Source: Marinobacter sp. HL-58
GTDB lineage: Bacteria; Pseudomonadota; Gammaproteobacteria; Pseudomonadales; Oleiphilaceae
DNA length: 64,000 nt
Assembly (NCBI RefSeq): GCF_001314605.1
Contig: NZ_LIHP01000021.1
Location: 1-64,000 of the forward strand
Direction of reading: 5' to 3'
The translations under genes and the position numbers were made by a program. The notes beneath the pieces are model-generated. The model saw only the letters and a list, made by a program, of their open reading frames with translations, was not told the DNA's origin and did not search any database. This document shows positions 50,010 through 59,825 of this stretch, piece by piece; within the stretch, counting starts at the first letter, position 1, and every line of letters starts with the position of its first letter.

Positions 50010-50570
50010 CTACTTTCTGCTGATCACCAGCACAATCTCGCCCACATCGATCCCCCACTTGCTCATGGTGGTCTGGTTGATCAGCGTGTCGGGCGTGATC
50101 AGATACATCCAGTCGTCCATGCGGACATCAATGGTGTCATCACCATATGACACCCTAAGGACATAATTCATGTTGATGGCATTACCCTGCCAGCGCATGG
50201 TGCCGGGCTCTACCACATCACCGGCATCGGCATGGAGGGCGCCGTTATCGGGGGTCAGTGTCCAGACCCGGGTTTGCACTTCGCCATCGTCAAACCGGAA
50301 CACTTCATCCAGTGTACCAACTCCGTCGCTGTCCCAGCTGGCAGAAATATCCGCATCAAATGTACGGATTACCTCGCCGGAGAAATCCTTGACCACACCC
50401 CGCGCGGAAAGTTCGCCGGTGAAGAACTCCTGGGGCGTCAGTACCGGTTCACGGTCCTTGTAGTCTTCCAGCGCTGGTCCGGCGCAGCCGGCAAGCAGGG
50501 CTGTGGATAACAATAACCACAGATAGCGGGGCAAACCAGTGATGACCTTTGATCCGGCTGAACTTTGCAT
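50010..50570 (-). CDS. DUF3833 lipoprotein
   Basis: A 186-residue lipoprotein with lipobox LLAGC (Cys29) and the DUF3833 pattern: FFTGELSARGVVKDFSGEVIRTFDADISASWD, GTLDEVFRFDDGEVQTRVWTLT and MNYVLRVSYGDDTIDVRMDDWMYLITPDTLINQTTMSKWGIDVGEI. The fold is probably a beta-barrel like lipocalins; the function is unknown. It is first on the strand before the RND adaptor and permease and could be part of that operon, and is divergent from the acyl-CoA dehydrogenase gene (gap 244 bases, no other gene seen). Confidence 0.85.
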   Translation of the reverse strand: MQSSAGSKVITGLPRYLWLLLSTALLAGCAGPALEDYKDREPVLTPQEFFTGELSARGVVKDFSGEVIRTFDADISASWDSDGVGTLDEVFRFDDGEVQTRVWTLTPDNGALHADAGDVVEPGTMRWQGNAINMNYVLRVSYGDDTIDVRMDDWMYLITPDTLINQTTMSKWGIDVGEIVLVISRK

Positions 50571-50814
50571 GACTTTTACACTCTCGGGACGGGTGGAATC
50601 GAAGCAGGGCTATTCAGATACGCCAGAAGCGCCTTTACCGATCAGTGCCGGGCCCGACTCGGAAAGGTTTCGTCATTTCAGCCAATTGTCCAATCTGACA
50701 AGGGCCCTGGCGATTTCCGTCAATGGCAGACCGCCGGCAATGCCGTAAAACATCAGGCAACGGAAGGCTGCCGGCCTTCGCCAACACTGGAATCAGAATC
50801 ACCGAGGTATTGCC

Positions 50815-52635
50815 ATGCCGGTTTACAGGGCGCCCCTGCGCGACATGAAGTTTCTGCTTAATGAGGTTTTCGACTACCCCGGGCACTACACCCGGCTAAA
50901 GAGCGGTGAAAATGCCACCCCCGATATTGTCGACGCCATACTGAGCGAATGCGGCCGCTTCTGCGAAGAGGTGCTGAGCCCGCTTTACCAGAGTGGCGAC
51001 GAGGAAGGCTGCAGGCTGGACAACGGCGAGGTGACAACCCCCACGGGTTATCGCGATGCCTACCGGCAATACGCCATGGGCGGATGGCAGGGCCTGTCTG
51101 CGCCAGAGGAATACGGAGGTCAGGGCCTGCCCGCTTCCATGGGCCTGCTGAAACAGGAAATGATGGGTACCGCCAACTGGCCTTTTTCCATGTACCCGGG
51201 CCTGTCCCTGGGGGCAATGAATACCATCTTCCTGCACGGCAGTGAAGACCAGAAGCAGACCTATCTGGTGCCACTGACCGAAGGCCGCTGGGGCGGCACC
51301 ATGTGCCTGACCGAGCCCCAGTGCGGCACTGATCTCGGGCAGGTCAAGACCAGAGCGACCCCACAGGCGGACGGCAGCTACAGGCTGTCCGGCACCAAGA
51401 TCTTTATCTCGTCCGGTGACCATGACCTCACCGAGAATATTGTTCATATCGTACTGGCCCGCCTGCCGGATGCGCCGAAGGGTACGCGGGGTATCAGCCT
51501 GTTCATCGTGCCCAAGTTCCTGCCGGATGATAACGGCGGCATCGGTGAGCGTAATGGCGTCACCTGTGGCAGCCTGGAAAAGAAAATGGGCATCAAGGCT
51601 TCGGCAACCTGTGTGCTGAACTTTGATGATGCCACCGGATTTCTGATCGGCCCGGAGAACGAAGGGCTCAACTGCATGTTCACCTTCATGAACACCGCCC
51701 GTATCGGCACCGCCATCCAGGGTGTGGGGCCGGCGGAACTGTCCTACCAGTGGGCCCTGGACTATGCAAAGGAACGCCGCTCCATGCGTGCCCTGTCAGG
51801 CAGGAAGGAACCGGACCAGGTGGCAGACGCGCTGATCCACCACGCCGATGTGCGCCGCATGCTGCTCACCCAGAAGGCCATTGCCGAGGGGGGCCGCGCC
51901 ATGCTGTATTATGCCGCCCGGCTGGCCGACCATATGGTGGAGGGACACACCGCAGGTGACGAAAAGAAGGCCGACGCCTACGATGACAAACTGGGTTTCC
52001 TGACCCCTATCCTCAAGGGATTCCTGACCGAGCTGGGCAACGAAGCAGCCAATCTTGGCGTGCAGGTGTTCGGCGGCCACGGTTATATCCGCGAACACGG
52101 CATGGAGCAGATTGTCCGGGACACCCGCATCGCGACCCTTTACGAAGGAACCACCGGCATCCAGGCACTGGATCTGCTGGGGCGCAAGGTCTTGCTGATG
52201 ACCCAGGGCGGGGCGGTGCGCGAATTTACCCTGCGGATTGCCAACTTTGCCCGCAAACAACTGGCCGACAAGAAGGTGCGGCCGTTCGCGGTGGAGTTGC
52301 TCAAGCTTACGGCGCAATGGAATCTGCTGACGGTTCGGCTGATGCTCGCCGCCCGCAAGGACCGCGACATGGTCAGCTCGGCGGCCAACGACTTCCTGAT
52401 GTACAGCGGTTACGTCACCATGGCCTATATGTGGGCGCGAATGGCCGCCGTTGCTTCCGACAGACTCGACAAGGGTGGCGCCGACTCGGAGGAGTTCTAC
52501 CGCGCCAAACTGGCGATCGCGGAGTTCTACTATGAACGGCTGTTACCGAGAGCCCAGGCCCATGCCACCAGCATGCTCAGCCCCTCCAGCAACCTGATGC
52601 AGCTGGATGCGGAGCACATGAGCAGCGCCGGCTGA
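50815..52635 (+). CDS. Acyl-CoA dehydrogenase (long C-terminal-domain type)
   Basis: A 606-residue FAD enzyme of the larger acyl-CoA dehydrogenase branch that includes DmdC-like 3-methylmercaptopropionyl-CoA dehydrogenases. The block MCLTEPQCGTDLGQVKTRA, the LSGTKIFISSGDHD strand, and the catalytic Glu region in YEGTTGIQALDLLGRK are visible, followed by a C-terminal extension of about 120 residues. The exact acyl-CoA is unknown; fatty-acid or sulfur-compound oxidation is plausible in a marine bacterium. GAGG precedes the ATG. No beta-oxidation partner gene is adjacent. Confidence 0.88.
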   Translation: MPVYRAPLRDMKFLLNEVFDYPGHYTRLKSGENATPDIVDAILSECGRFCEEVLSPLYQSGDEEGCRLDNGEVTTPTGYRDAYRQYAMGGWQGLSAPEEYGGQGLPASMGLLKQEMMGTANWPFSMYPGLSLGAMNTIFLHGSEDQKQTYLVPLTEGRWGGTMCLTEPQCGTDLGQVKTRATPQADGSYRLSGTKIFISSGDHDLTENIVHIVLARLPDAPKGTRGISLFIVPKFLPDDNGGIGERNGVTCGSLEKKMGIKASATCVLNFDDATGFLIGPENEGLNCMFTFMNTARIGTAIQGVGPAELSYQWALDYAKERRSMRALSGRKEPDQVADALIHHADVRRMLLTQKAIAEGGRAMLYYAARLADHMVEGHTAGDEKKADAYDDKLGFLTPILKGFLTELGNEAANLGVQVFGGHGYIREHGMEQIVRDTRIATLYEGTTGIQALDLLGRKVLLMTQGGAVREFTLRIANFARKQLADKKVRPFAVELLKLTAQWNLLTVRLMLAARKDRDMVSSAANDFLMYSGYVTMAYMWARMAAVASDRLDKGGADSEEFYRAKLAIAEFYYERLLPRAQAHATSMLSPSSNLMQLDAEHMSSAG

Positions 52636-52826
52636 GCCGGCCACCGGGGCTGACCGTCAGGGAAGACGGCAATCAGTCCCGGAGGTTGAAATTTTGGCGA
52701 TCGTCCACAGATTACATACCGCCGCCAGCCCGGCGGAATTCCATACCAAATCAACTTGTTATTTTTTTGCTTCTGGGAGCCCAGTACCGGGTTCCCCTGT
52801 GCGATAGAAAGATAGGGAGGTTTGCC

Positions 52827-53762
52827 ATGGAGACTCGTACTGACGATCTGTACCCCACACGACTCGAACGCCCCTCGGCCAGCTTCGAGCGCCTGGATCC
52901 GGTTGTGCACAGCACCGGCAAAGCGCGCGCCGATGGTCCCCTCAGCGAGACCGAACTGGCCCGTTATGAGCGCGACGGGTTTCTGGTATTCAACAATTTC
53001 CTTGATGCCACAACCGTAAGGCGGTTCCGGGAAGACCTGCGGGCCTATGAAAACGACGATTCGATACTCCAGTCCGAAGGCACCATCACCGAACCGGGCA
53101 AACAGGAGATACGCTCGGTCTTCGGCATTCACGAACTGTCTGACCGGTTTGACCGGCTGACCCGTGATCCTCATATCCTGGGCATGGTGCATCAACTGCT
53201 GGGAAGTGATGCCTACATCCACCAGTCCCGCATCAACTTCAAACCCGGTTTCCACGGCAAGGGCTTTGACTGGCACTCGGATTTCGAAACCTGGCATGCG
53301 GAGGATGGCATGCCGCGCATGCGGTCTGTCAGCTTCTCCATCGCCCTGACCGATAACACCCCCTTTAACGGGCCCTTGATGCTGGTACCGGGCTCCCACA
53401 AGACCTTTATTCCCTGTGTCGGCCGCACGCCGGAAGACAACTATCAGTCATCCCTGAAGAAACAGGAGCTGGGGGTACCGGCGGATCAGGACCTCAACCG
53501 GATGATTGACAAGCATGGTATCCAGGCACCCACTGGGCCTGCCGGCTCGCTGATTATTTTCGAGTGCAATACCCTGCATGCGTCCAACGCCAACATGTCA
53601 CCCTGGCCACGCAGCAATCTGTTTTTCGTCTATAACAGCGTCGAAAACCAGCTGGTGGAGCCGTTCTGTGGCAATAAACCGAGGCCGGAATTCCTCGGCA
53701 ACCGCACCCGAACGGAGGCGCTGCAGGCAACAGCAACCAGGGACTATCGCAGGACGGGCTGA
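52827..53762 (+). CDS. ectD: Ectoine hydroxylase EctD
   Basis: A 311-residue Fe(II)/2-oxoglutarate dioxygenase turning ectoine into 5-hydroxyectoine, an osmo- and thermoprotectant. The signature FDWHSDFETWHAEDGMPRMRSVS gives the iron ligands His and Asp (about residues 149-151); the distal His is in NTLHASNANMSPWPR and the 2-oxoglutarate Arg follows. GGGAGG precedes ATG 52827 (METRTDDLYPTR, the normal start). No ectABC genes are in the window; the ectoine must come from a distant operon or from uptake. Its own terminator follows. Confidence 0.95.
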   Translation: METRTDDLYPTRLERPSASFERLDPVVHSTGKARADGPLSETELARYERDGFLVFNNFLDATTVRRFREDLRAYENDDSILQSEGTITEPGKQEIRSVFGIHELSDRFDRLTRDPHILGMVHQLLGSDAYIHQSRINFKPGFHGKGFDWHSDFETWHAEDGMPRMRSVSFSIALTDNTPFNGPLMLVPGSHKTFIPCVGRTPEDNYQSSLKKQELGVPADQDLNRMIDKHGIQAPTGPAGSLIIFECNTLHASNANMSPWPRSNLFFVYNSVENQLVEPFCGNKPRPEFLGNRTRTEALQATATRDYRRTG

Positions 53763-53785
53763 TACTCTGCCCAGACAAACACAAA

Positions 53786-53812
53786 GGGGAGCCGGTTCGG
53801 CTCCCCTTTTTT
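53786..53812 (+). terminator. Intrinsic terminator of ectD (probably bidirectional)
   Basis: Perfect stem GGGGAGCC/GGCTCCCC (53786-53793 and 53799-53806) with a 5-base loop and six T (53807-53812), 23 bases after the ectD stop. On the minus strand the tail TTTGTGTTTGT could serve the convergent peroxidase gene. Confidence 0.92.
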
Positions 53813-53827
53813 GTCGGATCCAGTCGC

Positions 53828-54892
53828 TTATTTGTTGATTGCGGTCATAGGGTCCGGCTTGGGTGTGGTATCGGTGCTTGGTGGCAGCTCCGGATAACGG
53901 ATCTCCGGAACCTGACCGGTCAGAGTCTTCAGGAAGGCAACAATGGACTGGACCTCCTCCTCATCGAGTTCAGCGCCCAATTGTGAAGTACCCATGACAG
54001 CAACAGCCTCTTCCAGGCTCCAGACGGCGCCAGAATGGAAGTAAGGTGCGGTCAGTTCAATGTTTCTGAGGGGCGCGGCACGGAATACATATTCGTCCGA
54101 TGCCGTATTGGTTATGGCAAAGCGCCCTTTATCGCCGGTAGGCAGAATTTCTCCCCCCGGACTGGATACCAGGCCGAACGGATAATAGTCTTCACCACCG
54201 AAGTTCACACCGCCGTGACAGCTTGCACAACCCTTGTCCATAAACAGTGCAAGGCCCTCTTTTTCCTCTTCATTCAGGGCATTATCATTACCGCGAAGGA
54301 ACGTATCAAAAGGCGCGTGGGGAGTGATCAACGTTGCCTCGAACGCTTCAATGGCGGTTGCCATGTTATCGAAACTGACCGGATCGTCCTCACCCGGAAA
54401 GGCGTTTTCAAATGCGTCAACGTATTCCGGCATGCTGTTGAGCGTATCGACCACCCGCTCCGGCGTACTGCTCATTTCCACGCCGGCCTGCACCGGGCCT
54501 TTGGCCTGCTCGGCCAGATCAGCCGCACGGCCATCCCAGAACTGGGCTGCGTTAAAAATGGCGTTAAAGACCGTTGGTGAATTACGGGGCCCTTTCTGCC
54601 AGCCGTGACCGATAGAGGTGGGCAGGTAATCATGGCCACCCATTCCCACATTGTGGCAGGTGTTGCAGCTGATCAGATGGCTCGATGACAGACGCGGCTC
54701 AAAGAACAGCATCTTTCCGAGTTCGATCTTCGATTCCGTCATTTCATTGCCGTCGATCACCGGCGGATACTGCGGCACCGCCTCAAAGTTCTCCAGTGCA
54801 CGCTCCCTCAGGTCGTCCGCCACTGCGATACCGGCCCCGAGTCCGAGTCCGAGGCCGGTGACCAGCATTAACCCTGTTATTACCTTTCCCAT
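53828..54892 (-). CDS. Di-haem cytochrome c peroxidase family protein
   Basis: A 354-residue exported protein (signal peptide ending near IAVA-DD) with two c-type haem sites, CNTCH (76-80) and CASCH (about residue 220). The RNSPTVFNAIFNAAQFWDGRAADLAEQA and RAAPLRNIELTAPYFHSGAVWSLEEAVAVM blocks belong to the CcpA/MauG family. It probably reduces H2O2 in the periplasm with electrons from cytochrome c. Start ATG 54892 has GGGGAG upstream; the longer frame adds 34 unrelated residues. It is convergent with ectD. Confidence 0.92.
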   Translation of the reverse strand: MGKVITGLMLVTGLGLGLGAGIAVADDLRERALENFEAVPQYPPVIDGNEMTESKIELGKMLFFEPRLSSSHLISCNTCHNVGMGGHDYLPTSIGHGWQKGPRNSPTVFNAIFNAAQFWDGRAADLAEQAKGPVQAGVEMSSTPERVVDTLNSMPEYVDAFENAFPGEDDPVSFDNMATAIEAFEATLITPHAPFDTFLRGNDNALNEEEKEGLALFMDKGCASCHGGVNFGGEDYYPFGLVSSPGGEILPTGDKGRFAITNTASDEYVFRAAPLRNIELTAPYFHSGAVWSLEEAVAVMGTSQLGAELDEEEVQSIVAFLKTLTGQVPEIRYPELPPSTDTTPKPDPMTAINK

Positions 54893-55034
54893 CTTATTTC
54901 TCCCCGAATCAAACCAAACTGTCTGAAACTTCATTACATGAAAGTAACAGAGCTGAACGGGGAAGAAAGCACAAGCGTAGGAAGGCGGACGCACAATTGA
55001 TGTCGGTCAATTCTGACTTCAGGAGAAACAAAAA

Positions 55035-57407
55035 TCAGAGCCGGGAGAGGGGCATTCCGAAGTATTCACCCTGTGAAAAGTCGATCCCCAGCTCACAAAC
55101 CCGGTCCTGGACAGCCTCGTTGTGGACAAACTCGGCAATGGTGCGGATATTCAGGCTGCGGGCGAACTGGACAATGCCGCTGGTCACGAGGAAGGCTGTA
55201 TGGTCTTCGTGAAGGTTACGAATGAGGCTGCCGTCAATCTTGATGAAATCCACGTTCAGGCTCAGCAGATGGGCGAAATTTGAGTAACCGGTGCCGAAAT
55301 CATCAATGGCGATACCGCAGCCAAAAGGTCTGACCCGTTCAATAAAGGCGCCTATGTCCTTGTAATTGGTTATACCGTCAGACTCGAGTATCTCGAAAAT
55401 CACCTGGCTGCCAATACCGGATTGCTCCAGCGTCTGGATAATCGGCTCTACCGTTTCCGGATCGGTAATGTCCCCGTATGAAAGATTAATGGAGAAGGTT
55501 TCATCCCGTTCGCTGAAACAGGCAAAGCACTTCTCGATCATCAGCACGGTGATCCTGCGGTTAAGACGCAAGCGGTCGGCAATATCCACAAAATGACCGG
55601 CGCTGATCACACTGCCATCGGGTTCCACCATCCGCACCACACATTCGTACTTGGTGATACGCCCTGAATGGTTATCGTGTATGGGCTGAAACCAGGGCAC
55701 CAGGCGGTCGTTGTCGATGGCCTCTTTCAGACGGTTTGCCCAGTACAGGTTGTTCTCATAGTTTTCCTCGATTCCCACGGAGGGATCGTACAGCACGTGA
55801 TGACGGTTCTGCTGCCGCGCCTGTAACACCGCCGCCTTGGCCTGGCTCACCAGTTGATCAGCCGAATCTTCCGGCTTACGGTCCCTGCGGGTTGCCATAC
55901 CGATACTGACATCAATGGTCAGGGGTTGGTGTTGCCAGTAGATGCGGTCACCCGTTACCAGGTCGCGAATCTCGCGCGCAACTTCCTGGATGGCCATGGG
56001 CTCCAGCAAAGGGGTAAGAATGGCGAACTCGTCACCGGGCAGCCGGTATACCCGTGACACCTCCAGCTCATGGTCACGGGTAAAGGATGTCAACCGCGTG
56101 GCAATCGCCAGCAGCACGTGATCACCACAGACATTGCCAAACAGACTGTTGACTTCATTAAACCGGTCGAGGTTGATAATCAAAAGCGAGGCATTGTCCC
56201 TGCTCTGCAGGTCCCGCAGCAATCGGATGCGATTGGGCAAACCGGTAAGCTCATCGGTGTAGGATGCCTGTAATTCACGAATCAACTGGATAATCCGGTA
56301 CAGCAGATACAGGCTGAGCAGCAACATGACCGACACAGTGCCTATAAGAATCCGCTGATTGGTCTGCTCCATCGGGCGCAGCACCGCGTTGATCTCATCA
56401 AACGGAACCCCGGCACCGTAAACCATGCCTCCGGCGGTGGCGGCAAAATACAGTTCGTAGTGTTCATCGCCAACCGTAAGCTGCCGGGTTGTCAGGGTGT
56501 CGGTCAGGACTGTGGCATCAGTACTGCCGTTATTCTCCCTGCTGGCCTCACCGACCAGCTCAAGGGCCAGAATGGCATCAATCAGGGCCTGCTCTTCCCG
56601 GGTATCCTCTCCCTTGCTGAGACTGGAGAGGTTACGATTATTACGGTCATTGAGGAAGGTGAAGCTGTTTTCGGTGACAGTGATCCGGCTGACCACATCA
56701 ATAATCTGATCCGCTCCCCAGGCCGTTGTTGCCAGACCAAGGAGGTTTCCCTGCCGGTCGAACATCGGTGTGGCCAGTGTGAGTACGGCCCTTTCGATAC
56801 CGAGATCGTAATAAACCGGCGACCAGTAAACCGTACCGGCTGCATCGGTATCTGCTGTCCAGTCCTCACCCAGGGTACGGCTGAACCAGGGTGCGCTGCG
56901 ATAATGTCCAAACCGGGCTTCACTATCTGACCGGGTCAGTTCCTGGTTGTCAGTTCCCAGTGTGAAATAAGGCATGTAACTGGTGTCCGATTCCGACAAC
57001 ACACCGGGTTCAAACCACAGACCGGCTCCCGCCGCTCCTTCAAAGTCCTGCAGGTGAGCCCGGAGGGAATTTTCCAGACGCTCCCGAAGCACCTCGCGAT
57101 CAGCATCCGGAAACCCCGTTTGCACCATCTCGTGGAAACTTTCGCCCACGTTGGCCAGCGTGATGGTGTAATTGGCCAGAGCCGCCTGCCGGGCATTGAT
57201 TCTCTGTAGCCCTGAGCCTACAACGTCATTCAGTTGTTGACGACGGAGGTCGGAAAGGGCTTCCCGGGAGTAGTTCAGGTTAAGGCTGGACAGCAGCAAC
57301 ATGCCTGCGGTGAAAACCAGCAGCAGAAGCACTAGCAGCCACATGATGGACTGGCGGGATGACGGGGTTTTCGTAGAACCGGAGCGGCTGGTAAATATCC
57401 CCGACAT
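55035..57407 (-). CDS. Membrane sensor with GGDEF and EAL domains, both degenerate at signature motifs
   Basis: A 790-residue protein: membrane helix (about 22-44), periplasmic dCache-like domain (about 50-340), second helix (about 350-370), GGDEF domain (about 380-540) and EAL domain (about 555-790). The GGDEF signature reads PGDEF (YRLPGDEFAIL), so cyclase activity is doubtful. EAL reads ECV (KYECVVRM) but keeps the first Glu, Asn in INLSYGD, Glu in FEILES, DDFGTGYSNF, KID and a Glu in TIAEFVHNE, so phosphodiesterase activity is possible. It follows a Sel1 lipoprotein gene on the same strand with a 24-base gap. Confidence 0.88.
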   Translation of the reverse strand: MSGIFTSRSGSTKTPSSRQSIMWLLVLLLLVFTAGMLLLSSLNLNYSREALSDLRRQQLNDVVGSGLQRINARQAALANYTITLANVGESFHEMVQTGFPDADREVLRERLENSLRAHLQDFEGAAGAGLWFEPGVLSESDTSYMPYFTLGTDNQELTRSDSEARFGHYRSAPWFSRTLGEDWTADTDAAGTVYWSPVYYDLGIERAVLTLATPMFDRQGNLLGLATTAWGADQIIDVVSRITVTENSFTFLNDRNNRNLSSLSKGEDTREEQALIDAILALELVGEASRENNGSTDATVLTDTLTTRQLTVGDEHYELYFAATAGGMVYGAGVPFDEINAVLRPMEQTNQRILIGTVSVMLLLSLYLLYRIIQLIRELQASYTDELTGLPNRIRLLRDLQSRDNASLLIINLDRFNEVNSLFGNVCGDHVLLAIATRLTSFTRDHELEVSRVYRLPGDEFAILTPLLEPMAIQEVAREIRDLVTGDRIYWQHQPLTIDVSIGMATRRDRKPEDSADQLVSQAKAAVLQARQQNRHHVLYDPSVGIEENYENNLYWANRLKEAIDNDRLVPWFQPIHDNHSGRITKYECVVRMVEPDGSVISAGHFVDIADRLRLNRRITVLMIEKCFACFSERDETFSINLSYGDITDPETVEPIIQTLEQSGIGSQVIFEILESDGITNYKDIGAFIERVRPFGCGIAIDDFGTGYSNFAHLLSLNVDFIKIDGSLIRNLHEDHTAFLVTSGIVQFARSLNIRTIAEFVHNEAVQDRVCELGIDFSQGEYFGMPLSRL

Positions 57408-57431
57408 GAATGGGTATCCTGGGACAGTGAA

Positions 57432-58295
57432 TCAGGTATCGTTTACCGGCCTTTCCTGTTTACGGTGACGATCAAGTGCTGCCTTCGCTTCCCTGTGTCC
57501 CTGGCTTGCAGCCTTATTGTACCAGTATATCGCCTGCTTCATATTCTGCTCGACACCGCGGCCAGACGCGAACATTCGGCCCATCAGATAGGATGCTTCG
57601 CTGGACGCGGGTGCTGCCTTTTCGGCCCACTCCAGGGCTGTGGAGTAATCCTCGAAGGCATGGGCAATCAGTGCCATGTTGGCCTGGGAACGGGTATCGC
57701 CTGCCTGAGCCGGTTCAATGCATGCTTCCCTGGCGGCGCTGTAGTTGCGAATACTGGTTAACAGGTAACAATCACCAAGCGCCTGCTGGTCATCCGGTGA
57801 GGACTCCTCTTTTGTGCCGGAGTCTTCAATTTCGGTTCCGGATGTATCATTCTCCGGGGCATCCCGGCTTAACCGTTCCGCAAAGGCTGAAACCTGCTCC
57901 GGGCAGGAATAGGCATAACCGGCACGATAACGTTCAAGGGCTGTCTCTGTTGCAGGTTCGCCGGCATATTCCCGGGCAATGGTTTCGCAGCGACGCGCCC
58001 GTTCGTCTCTGACCTGTCGGACTACAGAGGCCCGTTCTGAATCATCCCCGTGTTCTTCCAGATAGTCGGTAAGCGGATCAATATAGGGCTGATCGAAAAG
58101 AGCCTGCCGCTCTTTTTCAAAAGAACGGGGTTCGGGACTGTCATCACTCTTTTCTGTGGTTTCTCTGGTCTCACTGGTCTCACTGGTTCTGCGATCAGGC
58201 CTATCCGCGGACGAATCCACCAGGCGCCCGGTATCGATACCCGCGCATCCGGTAAACAGGGCAATCAAAAAAACGCAGAACCACGGACGATACAT
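57432..58295 (-). CDS. Lipoprotein with Sel1-like repeats
   Basis: A 287-residue lipoprotein with lipobox LFTGC (Cys17), a disordered acidic linker rich in S, T, E and D (about 25-60), and helical repeats in the C-terminal half; the clearest Sel1 unit is ASYLMGRMFASGRGVEQNMKQAIYWYNKAASQGHREAKAAL. Such proteins act as scaffolds in the periplasm. The start at 58295 places a normal signal peptide first. It lies 24 bases upstream of the GGDEF/EAL gene, suggesting that it contributes to that sensor. Confidence 0.8.
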   Translation of the reverse strand: MYRPWFCVFLIALFTGCAGIDTGRLVDSSADRPDRRTSETSETRETTEKSDDSPEPRSFEKERQALFDQPYIDPLTDYLEEHGDDSERASVVRQVRDERARRCETIAREYAGEPATETALERYRAGYAYSCPEQVSAFAERLSRDAPENDTSGTEIEDSGTKEESSPDDQQALGDCYLLTSIRNYSAAREACIEPAQAGDTRSQANMALIAHAFEDYSTALEWAEKAAPASSEASYLMGRMFASGRGVEQNMKQAIYWYNKAASQGHREAKAALDRHRKQERPVNDT

Positions 58296-58381
58296 CAGGA
58301 TACATTCACCGTTTCCAGCCGACAGGAGCACAAGTTTTACACGGAAGGCTGCTGGCTCAAACAGTTCTTTATGCTTATGGC

Positions 58382-59752
58382 TTATTTGCCGATGCAGAAA
58401 CTGCTGAAAATCTTTCCCAGCAATTCGTCGGGCGTCATGGCACCGGTAATTTCACCCAATGCATCCTGGGCTGCCCGCAGGTCCTCTGCCAGTAACTCGC
58501 CGGCTCCAAAGCCCTGCAACTGTTCCTCACCCTGCCGCAGGAAATCCCGGGCCCGCTCGAGGGCATCCAGATGGCGGCGCCGGGCAATAAAGCCTCCTTC
58601 GGTGGTACTGGCAAAACCCATGCACTGTTTCAGGTGATCCCGCAATACCTCAAGCCCGTCAGCCGATCGGGCGGCAATACGAATGACCGGTGCCAGCCCG
58701 GGATCCGGTTGCGCGAATCCCACCGGTTCACCGGTCAGGTCCACCTTGTTGCGGATAACGGTGAGGGGCGCTCCCGCTGGAAGCTGGTCAATAAAGTCTG
58801 GCCATATGCGATGTGGCTCGGTTTCCGGTGTGGTGGTGGCATCCACCATCAGCAGGATACGGTCAGCCTGTCGGATCTCTTCCCAGGCCCGGGCGATACC
58901 AATCTGTTCCACCTCGTCGGGGCTGTCCCGCAGGCCGGCGGTGTCGATAATGTGCAGTGGCATTCCATCGATGTGGATATGTTCCCGAAGGACATCGCGG
59001 GTGGTGCCTTCAACAGCCGTCACGATAGCCGCTTCGCGCCCGGCCAGGGCATTGAGCAGGCTGGACTTGCCGGCATTGGGACGGCCGGCAATCACCACCT
59101 TCATGCCATCCCTGAGAATCGTGCCTTGCTGGGCTTCGGCGAGAATTATATCCAGGTCCCGGATGATTGCCTGAAGGTCATTGCCAACCTTGCCATCGGC
59201 CAGGAAATCGATCTCCTCTTCGGGAAAATCGATGGCGGCTTCAACGTAAATGCGCAGGTGGGTTACGTCCTCGACAAGGGCGTCGATCCTGCGGGAAAAC
59301 ACCCCCTGTAATGATCGCACGGCACAGCGGGCTGCCTGTTCGGAACTGCTTTCGATCAGGTCGGCAATGGCCTCTGCCTGGGCCAGGTCGAGCTTGTCAT
59401 TGAGAAATGCCCGCTCGGAAAACTCTCCTGGCCGGGCAAGACGGGCACCCAGGTCGCACACGGTTCTCAACAGCATGTCGAGAATCACGGTACCGCCATG
59501 CCCCTGCAGCTCGAATACATCCTCCCCGGTGAACGAATGGGGATTGGGGAAGTAAAGGCCGATACCCTCGTCGATCAACTCGCCGTTTTTATCAACGAAC
59601 GGACCGTAGTGGGCGTAACGTGGCTTCGGATCAAAACCCAGCATCTGGCGGGCAATGACCGCTGCTCCAGGACCGGATACACGCACAATACCCACACCGG
59701 ACTGGCCCGGCGCTGTGGCAATGGCGGCAATGGTATCGGTGGCATTAAACAT
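58382..59752 (-). CDS. mnmE: tRNA modification GTPase MnmE
   Basis: A 456-residue GTPase partnering MnmG in U34 modification. The N-terminal tetrahydrofolate-binding domain starts [27 protein letters not shown]; the G domain has [14 protein letters not shown] (G1), DTAGLRD (G3) and RNKVD (G4); the C-terminus is the invariant CIGK. The start at 59752 fits the family. Separated from yidC by 73 bases including a hairpin. Confidence 0.97.
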   Translation of the reverse strand: MFNATDTIAAIATAPGQSGVGIVRVSGPGAAVIARQMLGFDPKPRYAHYGPFVDKNGELIDEGIGLYFPNPHSFTGEDVFELQGHGGTVILDMLLRTVCDLGARLARPGEFSERAFLNDKLDLAQAEAIADLIESSSEQAARCAVRSLQGVFSRRIDALVEDVTHLRIYVEAAIDFPEEEIDFLADGKVGNDLQAIIRDLDIILAEAQQGTILRDGMKVVIAGRPNAGKSSLLNALAGREAAIVTAVEGTTRDVLREHIHIDGMPLHIIDTAGLRDSPDEVEQIGIARAWEEIRQADRILLMVDATTTPETEPHRIWPDFIDQLPAGAPLTVIRNKVDLTGEPVGFAQPDPGLAPVIRIAARSADGLEVLRDHLKQCMGFASTTEGGFIARRRHLDALERARDFLRQGEEQLQGFGAGELLAEDLRAAQDALGEITGAMTPDELLGKIFSSFCIGK

Positions 59753-59772
59753 TCGCTTTCCCCTGAAACACC

Positions 59773-59795
59773 AGAGGCTCCCGGAAGGAGCCTCT
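59773..59795 (-). terminator. Hairpin between yidC and mnmE
   Basis: Perfect stem AGAGGCTCC/GGAGCCTCT (59773-59781 and 59787-59795), 5-base loop, 30 bases after the yidC stop. The tail on the minus strand is GGTGTTTC, with only three T, so termination is probably partial. Confidence 0.55.
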
Positions 59796-59825
59796 GTGAT
59801 TGCTGTATCCGGCCAGTGTGTCCGG

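Noticed and set aside
50565..50861. 98-codon plus-strand frame in the DUF3833 / acyl-CoA dehydrogenase gap
   Set aside because: It overlaps both genes, has no SD or domain, and probably spans the divergent promoters.
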